Shown: piece after piece, positions 1 to 5,986 of the stretch
How positions within the stretch are numbered: position 1 is the stretch's first letter
Layout of the letters: each line of letters begins with the position of its first letter
Program-made: the position numbers and the translations under genes
Notes under the pieces: model-generated
The model's input: the letters and a program-made list of their open reading frames with translations, nothing else
What the model was told of the DNA's origin: nothing
The model's database searches: none
Source: Desulfobacterales bacterium S5133MH16
GTDB lineage: Bacteria > Desulfobacterota > Desulfobacteria > Desulfobacterales > UBA11574
NCBI GenBank assembly: GCA_001751005.1
Contig: MAXL01000205.1
Coordinates: 1-6,920, forward strand
Length of the DNA stretch: 6,920 bases
Reading direction: 5' to 3'

Positions 1-1218
1 CTTTTAGCTAAAGCCGTGGCGGGGGAAAGTGGCGTGCCCTTTTTCAGCCTGAGCGGCTCCGAGTTTGTTGAGATGTTTGTGGGTCTGGGTGCGGCCCGTG
101 TGAGGGACCTTTTTGATCAGGCAAAACAGAAGGCCCCCTGTATCATCTTTATCGATGAACTGGATGCCCTGGGAAAAGCCAGGGGTTTCGGAACAATGGG
201 TGGACACGATGAGCGGGAACAGACCCTCAACCAGCTCCTCGTGGAAATGGACGGCTTTGATCCCCAGGTGGGCGTCATCTTGATGGCAGCCACAAACAGA
301 CCTGAGATCCTTGATCCTGCCCTGCTCAGGCCTGGCCGATTCGATAGACACATCTTGGTAGACCGCCCTGATAAAAAAGGCAGAGAAGAAATCTTGAAGG
401 TACATATAAAAGATATCAAGGTCGTAAATGATCTGGATATAGAAAAACTGGCTAATATGACCCCCGGTATGGTGGGTGCTGATCTCGCCAATCTGGCGAA
501 TGAGGCGGCCCTCCTGGCGGTTCGAAGAAAAAAGAAGAAAGTCGGCATGCCTGAATTTGAGGAGGCCGTTGAAAGGGTCGTCGCCGGTCTTGAAAAAAAG
601 AATCGCCTGATCAACCCAAAAGAAAGGGAGATCGTTGCCTATCATGAAGTGGGCCATGCCATCGTTGCCCTCTCTTTACCCGGAACGGACCCGGTTCATA
701 AGATCTCCATTATTCCTCGTGGGATTGCGGCCCTGGGCTATACCATGCAGGTGCCAACGGAGGATCGTTTTCTTATGACAAAAACAGAATTACTTAACAA
801 AATCACTTCCTTGCTTGGAGGCCGCGCAGCAGAAGAGATCGTATTCGAAGATATTTCCACAGGCGCCCATAATGATCTGGCAAAAGCCACAGATATTGCC
901 CGTTGCATGGTCAAGGAATACGGTATGAGCAGCAAGGTGGGACAAGTCTACTTTGCCCGTGAGAAAAGGGCACCTTTTTTTCAAACAGGCTTGGAAGGTG
1001 CTGTGGAGTACAGCGAGGCCACTGCCGAGATGATTGACAATGAAGTCAGAGCAATCATCAGTGAGCAGTATTCAAGAGCTCTGGAAATACTTAGGGAGAA
1101 TAAAGAAGTCCACAAAAAGGGAGCCCGGTTACTGCTGAAAAAGGAAAAGATCGAGGGTGAGGAATTGAAGGCCCTTATGGATAAGGTTTCAAGGGAAAAC
1201 TCGGATAAAGATCAATGA
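1..1218 (+). CDS. ftsH: ATP-dependent zinc metalloprotease FtsH, 5'-truncated by the window edge
   Basis: Membrane-anchored AAA+ protease that unfolds and degrades membrane and short-lived cytosolic proteins. The frame is open from base 1, giving 405 residues; the membrane segments and the body of Walker A lie upstream, and the first residues (LLAKAVAGES) are the end of the Walker A region. Visible landmarks, numbered from base 1: pore loop FVEMFVG (22-28), Walker B CIIFID (47-52) followed by E53, second region of homology TNRPEILDPALLRPGR (98-113) with R110 and R113, zinc site HEVGH (215-219), and the likely third zinc ligand D292 in TGAHNDLAKAT. All key residues are intact. The 'ELDALGKARG' and 'GYTMQVPTEDRFLMT' wording differs a little from the usual housekeeping form, so I infer an accessory paralogue. 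The tail is short and charged. No strong terminator follows; a response-regulator stub and amrS lie downstream on the same strand. Confidence 0.97.
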   Translation, partial: LLAKAVAGESGVPFFSLSGSEFVEMFVGLGAARVRDLFDQAKQKAPCIIFIDELDALGKARGFGTMGGHDEREQTLNQLLVEMDGFDPQVGVILMAATNRPEILDPALLRPGRFDRHILVDRPDKKGREEILKVHIKDIKVVNDLDIEKLANMTPGMVGADLANLANEAALLAVRRKKKKVGMPEFEEAVERVVAGLEKKNRLINPKEREIVAYHEVGHAIVALSLPGTDPVHKISIIPRGIAALGYTMQVPTEDRFLMTKTELLNKITSLLGGRAAEEIVFEDISTGAHNDLAKATDIARCMVKEYGMSSKVGQVYFAREKRAPFFQTGLEGAVEYSEATAEMIDNEVRAIISEQYSRALEILRENKEVHKKGARLLLKKEKIEGEELKALMDKVSRENSDKDQ

Positions 1219-1267
1219 CTTGTTTTTAAAACCATACTTTATCTTTATCATCAATAAAAAGAAGAAG

Positions 1268-1357
1268 ATGGATCTGTTTAACAAACAAAAAGGTATGAAA
1301 ATATTATTCATAGACGATGACAAGTGGATCAGAGATTCCCTGAGCCTATTCTTTTAA
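1268..1357 (+). pseudogene. Response regulator receiver-domain stub (N-terminus only)
   Basis: A short frame reads MDLFNKQKG followed by MKILFIDDDKWIRDSLSLFF and a stop. The second part is a textbook start of a two-component receiver domain: first strand (KILFI), acidic pocket residues (DDD), then the first helix (WIRDSLSLFF). A normal receiver has about 120 residues; here the frame stops after about 20 of them, with no trace of the phospho-acceptor Asp or conserved Lys. Translation could begin at 1268 (behind a purine-rich AAGAAG) or at 1295. The stop is followed within 25 bases by the amrS start. I infer a deletion relic of a regulator that once sat between ftsH and amrS. A functional micro-peptide is possible but unlikely. 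Confidence 0.7.
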
Positions 1358-1379
1358 TATCAGGTATGGGAGGGATGTT

Positions 1380-2393
1380 ATGAAGGAGGCCATGTTTTAT
1401 GAATCCATGAGTGAAAACAGGGTGCGCTGCAATCTTTGCAACAATCGGTGCAAGATCAAAGAGGGGAAAAGGGGTATTTGTGGTGTGAGAGAAAACCAGA
1501 GCGGAAAGCTTTACAGCACCGTATACGGCAAGATCATTGCCGAGCATATCGATCCCATAGAGAAAAAGCCATTATTTAACTTTTTGCCTGGTTCAAAGGC
1601 ATTTTCCATTGGAACCGTGGGTTGCAATTTCCACTGTAAACACTGTCAGAATTCTGATATCTCTCAATACCCCCATGAACATAAGGGTAAGATCATCGGC
1701 CAGGATCGTACACCCGATCAGATTGTGACCGCTGCAAAAGCTGCCGGTTGTGAAACCATCGCCTACACATACACCGAACCGACTATTTTTTACGAATTTG
1801 CTTATGACACCGCTGTCCTGGCTCAAAAGGAGGGAATAAAAAACGTATTTGTGAGTAATGGCTATATGAGCACCGAAGCCGCACGTCAAATTGCGCCGTA
1901 TTTAGACGCGATCAATATTGACTTAAAGGCATTTACGGACAAGTTTTACAAAGAGATCTGCGGTGCCCGCCTCAAGCCTGTTTTAGAAACAACACAGTTG
2001 ATGAAAAAATTGGGCGTGTGGGTTGAAACGACAACACTCATTATTCCCGGTTTAAATGATGATGAGGGAGAACTGCGGGACATCGCGCGGTTTGTGAAAA
2101 CCATAGGCCCCGAGGTGCCGTGGCACGTTACCGCGTTTTTTCCTGCCTATAAGCTGACAGACCATCCACCAACGCCGTTGTCCACGCTCCGCCGCGCTCG
2201 TGAAATCGGCATGCAAGAAGGGCTTCGCTATGTGTACGAGGGCAACGTTCCCGACGAATCGGGTGAAAATACTTATTGTTATAACTGTGGGGCCGTAGTC
2301 ATTGAGCGCTCTGGTTTTGGGTTCATACGAAATCACTTAAAAGATGGAAAATGCTCTGAGTGCAGGGCTAAGATTGACGGCGTAGGTCTATGA
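1380..2393 (+). CDS. amrS: AmmeMemoRadiSam system radical SAM enzyme
   Basis: Radical S-adenosylmethionine enzyme, 337 residues, related to pyruvate formate-lyase activating enzymes (COG1180). The [4Fe-4S]/SAM motif CNFHCKHC gives C82, C86 and C89. An N-terminal cysteine cluster (C17, C20, C24, C34, in the CNLCNNRCKIKEGKRGICGV region) and a C-terminal pair of CxxC units (C300/C303 and C325/C328) are the hallmarks separating this family from ordinary activases. YTYTEPT (130-135) is the usual strand after the cluster domain. The family normally pairs with AMMECR1-like and MEMO-like proteins; the substrate is not generally established, and no partner gene is visible here. Start: GGAGG at 1369-1373 lies 6 bases before ATG 1380; an in-frame ATG at 1392 has an AGGAGG only 2 bases away, so 1380 is preferred. 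Length and cysteines are complete, so the gene should be functional. Confidence 0.93.
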   Translation: MKEAMFYESMSENRVRCNLCNNRCKIKEGKRGICGVRENQSGKLYSTVYGKIIAEHIDPIEKKPLFNFLPGSKAFSIGTVGCNFHCKHCQNSDISQYPHEHKGKIIGQDRTPDQIVTAAKAAGCETIAYTYTEPTIFYEFAYDTAVLAQKEGIKNVFVSNGYMSTEAARQIAPYLDAINIDLKAFTDKFYKEICGARLKPVLETTQLMKKLGVWVETTTLIIPGLNDDEGELRDIARFVKTIGPEVPWHVTAFFPAYKLTDHPPTPLSTLRRAREIGMQEGLRYVYEGNVPDESGENTYCYNCGAVVIERSGFGFIRNHLKDGKCSECRAKIDGVGL

Positions 2394-2397
2394 ACAC

Positions 2398-2493
2398 ATG
2401 ACGTCAATTCTTGAAAAGGGCGGAGGGGCTTTCAAAGGCATTAAACTGCTTCTCTGCGAGAACCCGCTGCCGCCCCGAAAGAAACCAAAGTAA
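2398..2493 (+). other. Short open frame, possible aminotransferase-like relic
   Basis: Within the 144-base gap after amrS a 31-residue frame begins 4 bases beyond the amrS stop and contains FKGIKLLLCENPLPP before ending in a basic tail and stop. The ENPLPP stretch recalls the N-terminal 'NENPLPPSP' strand of HisC-type PLP aminotransferases, but it is very short, has no good ribosome binding site and breaks off at once. It could be a gene relic or chance. The rest of the gap is GC-rich, with no clear hairpin terminator. Confidence 0.2.
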
Positions 2494-2537
2494 CCCGCGG
2501 CGTCAGGATAAGGCATTGCGCCATAAGGAGTCACAAC

Positions 2538-2768
2538 ATGCGTGAAGGGGAGATTGAACAGCAATTCAAAGCCATTGAGCAGCGACTGGCGGTAACCGGC
2601 GAAAGCATAGAAGCTCTAAGACAGAGACATCGTGCACACATAGACGACCTTAAACTTGAACTGGAAGCCCTTCGCCGGTGTCTGTTTCAGTTGCATCCGG
2701 AGCTTGCCGAGCATTATGAGGCGATCAGACGTGAGGTCATCCAGGAAGTGGACCCGGAAAAGGACTAA
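2538..2768 (+). CDS. Small charged coiled-coil protein, unknown function
   Basis: A 76-residue protein. A clear AAGGAG (2525-2530) stands 7 bases before the ATG. Residues about 3-50 are almost all helix-forming, with a heptad-like run of Leu/Ile spaced between Glu, Lys and Arg (EQQFKAIEQRL, IDDLKLELEALRRCL). A second helix, LHPELAEHYEAIRREVIQEV, ends in an acidic tail. There is no membrane segment, signal peptide or metal motif, and one cysteine (C48). It reads like a dimeric coiled-coil adaptor or structural protein, but I recognise no named family. It is translated from its own site; the next bases (2769 onward) are degraded sequence and not a coupled partner gene. Confidence 0.75.
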   Translation: MREGEIEQQFKAIEQRLAVTGESIEALRQRHRAHIDDLKLELEALRRCLFQLHPELAEHYEAIRREVIQEVDPEKD

Positions 2769-2792
2769 GGATGGTTAAGCCGGACAGGATGA

Positions 2793-2930
2793 AGGGCCGG
2801 AAGCCCAGGGCATGTCGTTTTTGAAAACCCTGATGCCATTGTTGTCATTGAAACGGTTGGCCCAAAGGCCGGTTGCGCCCTCTGGAAACGTGAAGATATG
2901 GATAGATATCCCTTTATCAGGCTGGACTAG
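2793..2930 (+). other. Unrecognised coding-like segment without a start
   Basis: In this frame, between a TGA at 2790 and a TAG at 2928, the bases read GHVVFENPDAIVVIETVG and then AGCALWKREDMDRYPFIRLD. The amino-acid mix and codon choice look more like a real protein than the overlapping frame from ATG 2812, which is full of TTG leucines. No start codon with a ribosome binding site precedes it. It is probably part of the same degraded stretch as the cold-shock-like relic just downstream. I do not recognise the family. Confidence 0.25.
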
Positions 2931-2940
2931 AAGTCCGAAA

Positions 2941-3045
2941 AACAGCGTACCTGACGGCAAGTTTGACAAACTTGAGATTGACAGTGAGGTCTGCTTTGTC
3001 GAGAAGGCGGGCGAGAAAGGTCCGCAGGCGTACATTTTCAAAGGG
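2941..3045 (+). pseudogene. Relic of an HPF/RaiA-type protein: C-terminal cold-shock-like end
   Basis: This frame reads NSVPDGKFDKLEIDSEVCF then VEKAGEKGPQAYIFKG. It closely follows the end of the cold-shock (OB-fold) domain found at the C-terminus of some HPF/RaiA ribosome-hibernation proteins, typically '(F)HRNSVL.G.FD.LE.GSEVRFVEE.GEKGPQAS'. The preceding 'YGFI...VYFH' half of the domain and the whole ribosome-binding domain are missing. Upstream the frame turns into low-quality sequence, and at its 3' end it runs without a stop into the next gene, ending at 3123 in the wrong frame for it. A partial domain, loss of the upstream part and absence of its own stop argue for a pseudogene. A 103-residue product from ATG 2812 is formally possible but has no proper ribosome binding site. 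Confidence 0.5.
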
Positions 3046-3049
3046 TGCA

Positions 3050-3661
3050 ATGGCTACAACCGATCGAACCAAAATATCCGTCAAGGAGCTCAAGAGGAGC
3101 CAGCTCTATTCCGAGGAACTTGACATCGAGCTGAAACGTTGTGACGATGCGGGCTATTTTGAGTGGTTCTTGGCGAGCTTGTTGTTCGGCGGGCGCATTT
3201 CTGAAGGGATTGCTAAGAAGACCTATCGGGCCTTTGAAAGGCACGGCCTATTGGCTCCCGAGAAGATCCTGGCTGCCGGATGGGAATTTCTCGTGAACCC
3301 CATTATGAGGGAGGGCGGTTACGTACGCTACGACGGGAGAAAATCCACCCAGATATTGCGCGACTGCGAGATGCTTCTAGACAAACATCAGGGGAGCCTA
3401 CAGGATATCCACGACACGTCGCGAGACAAGGCAGATCTCGAGACATGTTTTCTTGCCTTTTATGGTGTGGGTCCGGTGACGGTCAACATCTTCTTGCGCG
3501 AACTTCGGCCTTACTGGCGGAAGGCTGATCCTATGCCACTGCCGATTGTCCACGACATGGCGAAAAGGGTTGGGGTGGACCTTGACAGATTCAACAGAAA
3601 AACGGTTACCTTTACACGCATCGAGGCCGGGCTCATTCGTCTAAAGAGGCAGCTAAAGTAA
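3050..3661 (+). CDS. Helix-hairpin-helix DNA-glycosylase-like protein (HhH-GPD superfamily)
   Basis: A 203-residue, mainly helical protein. The core 'AFYGVGPVTVNIFLREL' (136-152) is a helix-hairpin-helix of the kind in endonuclease III/AlkA-type base-excision glycosylases, where it grips the DNA backbone. The preceding helices (WFLASLLFGGRIS and AAGWEFLVNPIMREGGYVRY) fit the start of that fold. At the place of the lyase lysine of endonuclease III there is Val (GVGPVT), so a beta-lyase activity is unlikely. Candidate catalytic Asp are D160 and D169 (IVHDMAKR). No C-terminal Cys cluster for an Fe-S centre is present. A monofunctional glycosylase or a DNA-binding relative is therefore inferred; the substrate is unknown. 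Start: ATG 3050 with AAAGGG (3040-3045) 4 bases before it; a longer form from TTG 2963 would add an Arg-rich non-conserved tail and overlap the cold-shock relic. Confidence 0.72.
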   Translation: MATTDRTKISVKELKRSQLYSEELDIELKRCDDAGYFEWFLASLLFGGRISEGIAKKTYRAFERHGLLAPEKILAAGWEFLVNPIMREGGYVRYDGRKSTQILRDCEMLLDKHQGSLQDIHDTSRDKADLETCFLAFYGVGPVTVNIFLRELRPYWRKADPMPLPIVHDMAKRVGVDLDRFNRKTVTFTRIEAGLIRLKRQLK

Positions 3662-3724
3662 TATATTCAGTTGGCCTGCCTCAGAAACCAATAGCCCTTT
3701 CCTGGGATGATTAAAATTGCCCAT

Positions 3725-3752
3725 AATATGGCTTGAAAAAATATGCCATATT
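3725..3752. repeat. Short AT-rich hairpin downstream of the HhH gene
   Basis: AATATGGC (3725-3732) and GCCATATT (3745-3752) are perfect inverted repeats around a 12-base loop, about 65 bases after the HhH stop. A weak stem and no uninterrupted T-run make it a poor rho-independent terminator; it may slow polymerase or be incidental. Confidence 0.35.
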
Positions 3753-3771
3753 TATTACTTCCCGTATGCCT

Positions 3772-3840
3772 GGTTTCAGATGTCAGGTTTCAGGTCTCAG
3801 CGCCTCTGTTCATCATTCCTGACACTTGACACCTGAAACC
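3772..3840. repeat. Imperfect 23-bp inverted repeat built of TTTCAGG/TGTCAGG units
   Basis: The arm 3772-3794 matches the reverse complement of 3818-3840 at 20 of 23 positions (GGTTTCAG / CTGAAACC at the outer ends), with a 23-base spacer. The arms themselves are made of short tandem units (TTTCAGA-TGTCAGG-TTTCAGG). It lies in the convergent gap between the HhH gene and the metallo-hydrolase. It could form a cruciform or RNA hairpin, or be a dispersed intergenic repeat. Confidence 0.6.
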
Positions 3841-3868
3841 TTAGATATGGAACAAAATCGGGATTAAA

Positions 3869-4033
3869 ATGCCATCCGCATACACGGCGATTTTCACCAC
3901 CACAGTTGTCAGCTGTGCCACATTTTCCGTGCATGAAGGGAAGCTGACCGAAGCAGTCGATGTCTTTGACCATCCATTCTGGCTCAAGAAGAAGGACTTA
4001 AATAACCACCACCTAAAACTGGTGGTTATTTAA
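3869..4033. other. Intergenic stretch open on both strands; possible gene relic
   Basis: On the plus strand a 54-residue frame (ATG 3869, stop 4031-4033) contains VHEGKLTEAVDVFDHPFWLK. On the minus strand the same bases read MVKDIDCFGQLPFMHGKCG and then a Cys/His-rich run (CGGENRRVCGWHF). Codon choice looks coding in either direction, but neither has a ribosome binding site and neither resembles a family I can name. Probably a fragment of a lost gene; the remaining bases of 3662-4025 hold only the repeats listed. Confidence 0.2.
3998..4033 (-). terminator. Strong hairpin overlapping the metallo-hydrolase stop codon
   Basis: TTAAATAACCACCA (3998-4011) and TGGTGGTTATTTAA (4020-4033) form a perfect 14-bp stem with an 8-base loop (CCTAAAAC). 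The minus-strand stop (TAA at 4028-4026) sits inside the 5' arm of the transcript hairpin. The 3' arm ends in TTATTTAA, giving a moderately U-rich end. It is the only strong stem between two convergent genes and could act in both directions. Confidence 0.65.
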
Positions 4034-4898
4034 ATTGTATCACCCTTCCCACCCCTACATTTATATAATTGTTATGAAACTCTTTTTTAAACATTTGCCT
4101 TGCCAAATCTCCTGAACAATGACATGGGGCAACATGTTTCACTTTTAATTTTCTGAAACTATGAAGTATTTCTCCTAATTCGCTTTTTCCAATACCAGCC
4201 AAATGAAATCCTCCCATAACGAATAATACATCATCCCTGATTAACTCTGTTGCTTTGGTTATAATTTTTACAATACCCGGATGAGAACATCCGGTTATCA
4301 GAATAATCCCTTTGTCTGTGTGGATTATTAATGATTGCTCTTTTATCCATGTTCCAAGCTCACCCGTAGAGTATACGTCTTCACAAATCTTCGTAAAACC
4401 TTGAACCTCTGTTATCTTTATTCCGGCACTTTTCAGACCGTCCTTAAACCTATTTGGAAATGACCCGGGCAAATAAATCGTAACGTTCTTATTCTTTTCA
4501 AGCAATTTTTCCAGCCCACCCACGTGGTCTCCATGAATATGAGAAAGAACAACAATATCTATTTTGCCGGGATCAATACCCAATCTTTCCATGTTTGCTA
4601 ACAATATTGTACCATTTCCACCTGTATCAAAAAGAATCGTTTTCTCTGTTCCCCTTATAAGACAGGAAAATCCCCAGGCGGTTGATAATCCTTCTATATA
4701 CGGATTGTTGTCGTAAATAACCGTGATGTTCAAATTTTTGACAGCTGCTGCGAAGAACTTTTCTGACCCATTATTCATAACTTGTCCTCCTTTAGCCCAT
4801 CCATTTTCATGGAAAATATTTATTTCTAATATGGTGAAGATGGTCATGACTAACATCAAAACCAATAAAATCGATAACTTTTTCTTTTTCATTTTCAT
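4026..4898 (-). CDS. Metallo-beta-lactamase-fold hydrolase, COG1237 (dihydropterin-RFA-P synthase-like), with N-terminal signal/anchor
   Basis: A 290-residue metal-dependent hydrolase. Metal-site motifs, in order: LFDTG (89-93), SHIHGDH (119-125, the HxHxDH signature), GCSHPG (203-208), GGFHL (229-233) and APCHC (257-261). This GCSHPG/GGFHL pattern belongs to COG1237, whose archaeal member makes 7,8-dihydropterin-6-yl-methyl ribofuranosylaminobenzene phosphate in methanopterin synthesis; bacterial members have no settled role. The N-terminus MKMKKKKLSILLVLMLVMTI has a positive head and a long hydrophobic stretch to about residue 29: a signal peptide or membrane anchor. No lipobox Cys is seen, so export or a single anchor is inferred. 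The second possible start, M41, lies behind a strong ribosome binding site and would give a 250-residue cytosolic form with every metal motif. The first ATG (4898) has only a weak GGA-type site. The gene is monocistronic and convergent with the HhH gene, in an AT-rich segment. Confidence 0.88.
   Translation of the reverse strand: MKMKKKKLSILLVLMLVMTIFTILEINIFHENGWAKGGQVMNNGSEKFFAAAVKNLNITVIYDNNPYIEGLSTAWGFSCLIRGTEKTILFDTGGNGTILLANMERLGIDPGKIDIVVLSHIHGDHVGGLEKLLEKNKNVTIYLPGSFPNRFKDGLKSAGIKITEVQGFTKICEDVYSTGELGTWIKEQSLIIHTDKGIILITGCSHPGIVKIITKATELIRDDVLFVMGGFHLAGIGKSELGEILHSFRKLKVKHVAPCHCSGDLARQMFKKEFHNNYINVGVGRVIQFK
4786..4793 (-). promoter_or_regulatory. Internal ribosome binding site before M41 of the metallo-hydrolase
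   Basis: Read on the minus strand, AAAGGAGG (4793 down to 4786) stands 7 bases before ATG at 4778-4776, codon 41 of the frame. It is far better than anything before the first ATG at 4898. Translation from here would omit the whole hydrophobic N-terminus. It either marks the true start or allows two forms, exported and cytosolic. Confidence 0.6.
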
Positions 4899-4933
4899 TC
4901 TTGTTCCACACAGTATTAAGATATCCGAACTTA

Positions 4934-5047
4934 GGGGCTTCGCCCCAATTGGAAGAATGGAATGATGGGTTTGAAGGAGTTTTTTTACAATTTAAATGGT
5001 TTATTTTCCGCTTTTATCCCCAATATTCCAGCATTCCATTATTCCAG
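4934..5047. repeat. Inverted repeat of ATTCCA-type units plus a GGGGC-TTC-GCCCC hairpin
   Basis: TTGGAAGAATGGAATGATGG (4949-4968) matches the reverse complement of 5028-5047 at 17 of 20 positions, across a 59-base spacer. The right arm continues as tandem ATTCCA-like units (CATTCCATTATTCCAGTATTCC). Beside it GGGGC (4934-4938) and GCCCC (4942-4946) form a tight 5-bp stem. This lies 5' of the metallo-hydrolase and may be in its leader, but no convincing -35/-10 pair was found. The rest of 4899-5195 is AT-rich, with nothing else recognised. Confidence 0.5.
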
Positions 5048-5147
5048 TATTCCATTCCGATGGCACAAACAGGTTACCATTAATAAAGCTGTATTTTCAA
5101 GAAGTTGTAGAATTTCCGAGACTTTTAATTAGGCGCAATTAAATCAA

Positions 5148-5172
5148 CACTTTTTTAGAAAGTTGAAAAGTG
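5148..5172 (-). terminator. Weak AT-rich hairpin downstream of the uracil-DNA glycosylase
   Basis: CACTTTT (5148-5154) and AAAAGTG (5166-5172) form a 7-bp stem with an 11-base loop about 25 bases beyond the minus-strand stop. There is no GC-rich base to the stem, so termination is only possible. Confidence 0.25.
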
Positions 5173-5195
5173 AATCGCTGTAATATATTTTATCG

Positions 5196-5780
5196 TCAAT
5201 CAAGCATTTGGTGAGTGTTGAAATAGCCTTTTTGTATCTTGAGGTAATTTCTTACCAATACTTCTTTTATGGAACGGTTATACAGAACAGCAGCAGGATG
5301 CTGCAAGGGAAGTATTTCTTTATTACCAGCCTCAAAAAATTTACCATAAACCTCATGAAATTCCGATTTGGGCGGTGATGGAATAAAATATTTCCCAAAA
5401 AGGTATCGGGTTGCATAGTAACCCAGCGAAGCCAATATCCTGGGATTGATGAATGCTATCTCCCGATCCAGATACAAGCTGCAAATTGCAATTTCATCTG
5501 ACTTTGGTTTCCTGTATTTGGGAAGCATGCATTTAATGAGGTTCGTCATATAAATCTCTCTTCTATCAATGCAGACTATTCTCAATAACTCATCCAGCAC
5601 TTTTCCCGAAGGTCCGATAAACATCCTGCCTTCTCTGTCCTCATTCGTTCCAGGCGCCTGGGCAATAAGCATAAGTTTTGCGTGCAGATTCCCTTCGCCG
5701 CAAAGTGAGTTTATCCGGGTATCAGCCAGCCTGCATTTATTGCACCTTTTTATCTCTTTATTCAAACTCGCGATTTCCAT
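5196..5780 (-). CDS. Uracil-DNA glycosylase, family 4-like (Fe-S)
   Basis: Excises uracil (from cytosine deamination or dUTP misincorporation) from DNA as the first step of base-excision repair. 194 residues, the usual family 4 length. Fe-S cysteines: C13 and C16 (CNKCRLADTR), C84 (NLIKC) and C100 (AIC), matching the spacing of UDGa proteins. Motif 1 is AQAPGTNEDREGRMFIGPSG (40-59); the common form is GEAPG, and here Gln41 replaces the Glu. The C-terminal catalytic-loop motif is HPAA (161-164). Start: ATG 5780 with a GAGAGGG purine run 6 bases upstream; an ATG at 5785 is out of frame. Divergent from the DUF1269 remnant, separated by the 5781-6139 region. A redox-linked regulator or a related family 5 enzyme is less likely, given HPAA and the Cys set. 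Confidence 0.88.
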   Translation of the reverse strand: MEIASLNKEIKRCNKCRLADTRINSLCGEGNLHAKLMLIAQAPGTNEDREGRMFIGPSGKVLDELLRIVCIDRREIYMTNLIKCMLPKYRKPKSDEIAICSLYLDREIAFINPRILASLGYYATRYLFGKYFIPSPPKSEFHEVYGKFFEAGNKEILPLQHPAAVLYNRSIKEVLVRNYLKIQKGYFNTHQMLD

Positions 5781-5925
5781 ACCATACCCTCTCTGCCCGA
5801 CCCTAATCTACCTCGGTTAGTTTGCAACTCATCACTCCTTAAACCAATTTGTCAAGAAAGAAGTAAAAAAATTCATTTTTACCATTTTTTCAAAGCAGGC
5901 AAAAACCTAACCAGACATCAATGAT

Positions 5926-5986
5926 TTTATATACTTGAGTTTTCTGGCAACCTGGCAATGGTTGTGCGAAAACTCAAGTATATAAA
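5926..5986. repeat. Perfect 19-bp inverted repeat with internal stem, divergent intergenic region
   Basis: TTTATATACTTGAGTTTTC (5926-5944) and GAAAACTCAAGTATATAAA (5968-5986) are exact inverted repeats with a 23-base spacer. Inside, GCAACC (5947-5952) can pair with GGTTGT (5960-5965, one G-U) around a 7-base loop, so nearly the whole 61 bases can fold into one long hairpin. It lies about 145 bases from the uracil-DNA glycosylase start and about 155 bases before the DUF1269 start. Candidate roles: operator for a dimeric regulator, bidirectional transcription barrier, or end of a small mobile element. Confidence 0.75.

Noticed and set aside
4..657. Long minus-strand open frames within ftsH
   Set aside because: They lie antisense to an intact FtsH frame with all catalytic motifs; the translated products resemble nothing and have no ribosome binding sites.
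2963..3049. N-terminal extension of the HhH protein from TTG 2963
   Set aside because: It adds an Arg-rich tail that is the shifted-frame reading of the cold-shock relic; ATG 3050 has its own purine-rich site.
2812..3123. Intact 103-residue gene from ATG 2812
   Set aside because: No proper ribosome binding site, first half of poor coding quality, overlaps the HhH gene by 74 bases in another frame; only its latter part matches a known domain.
3280..3528. 82-residue plus-strand frame inside the HhH gene
   Set aside because: Shifted-frame shadow rich in Arg and Gly, without similarity; the HhH frame covers it.
3772..5047. CRISPR array suggested by repeated short words
   Set aside because: Units are 7 bases or so, directly adjacent and inverted; there are no regular 25-35-base repeats with unique spacers.
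4723..5083. Plus-strand frames opposite the metallo-hydrolase start and its leader
   Set aside because: Antisense to the signal region and through simple ATTCCA repeats; low-complexity Phe/Ile-rich products.
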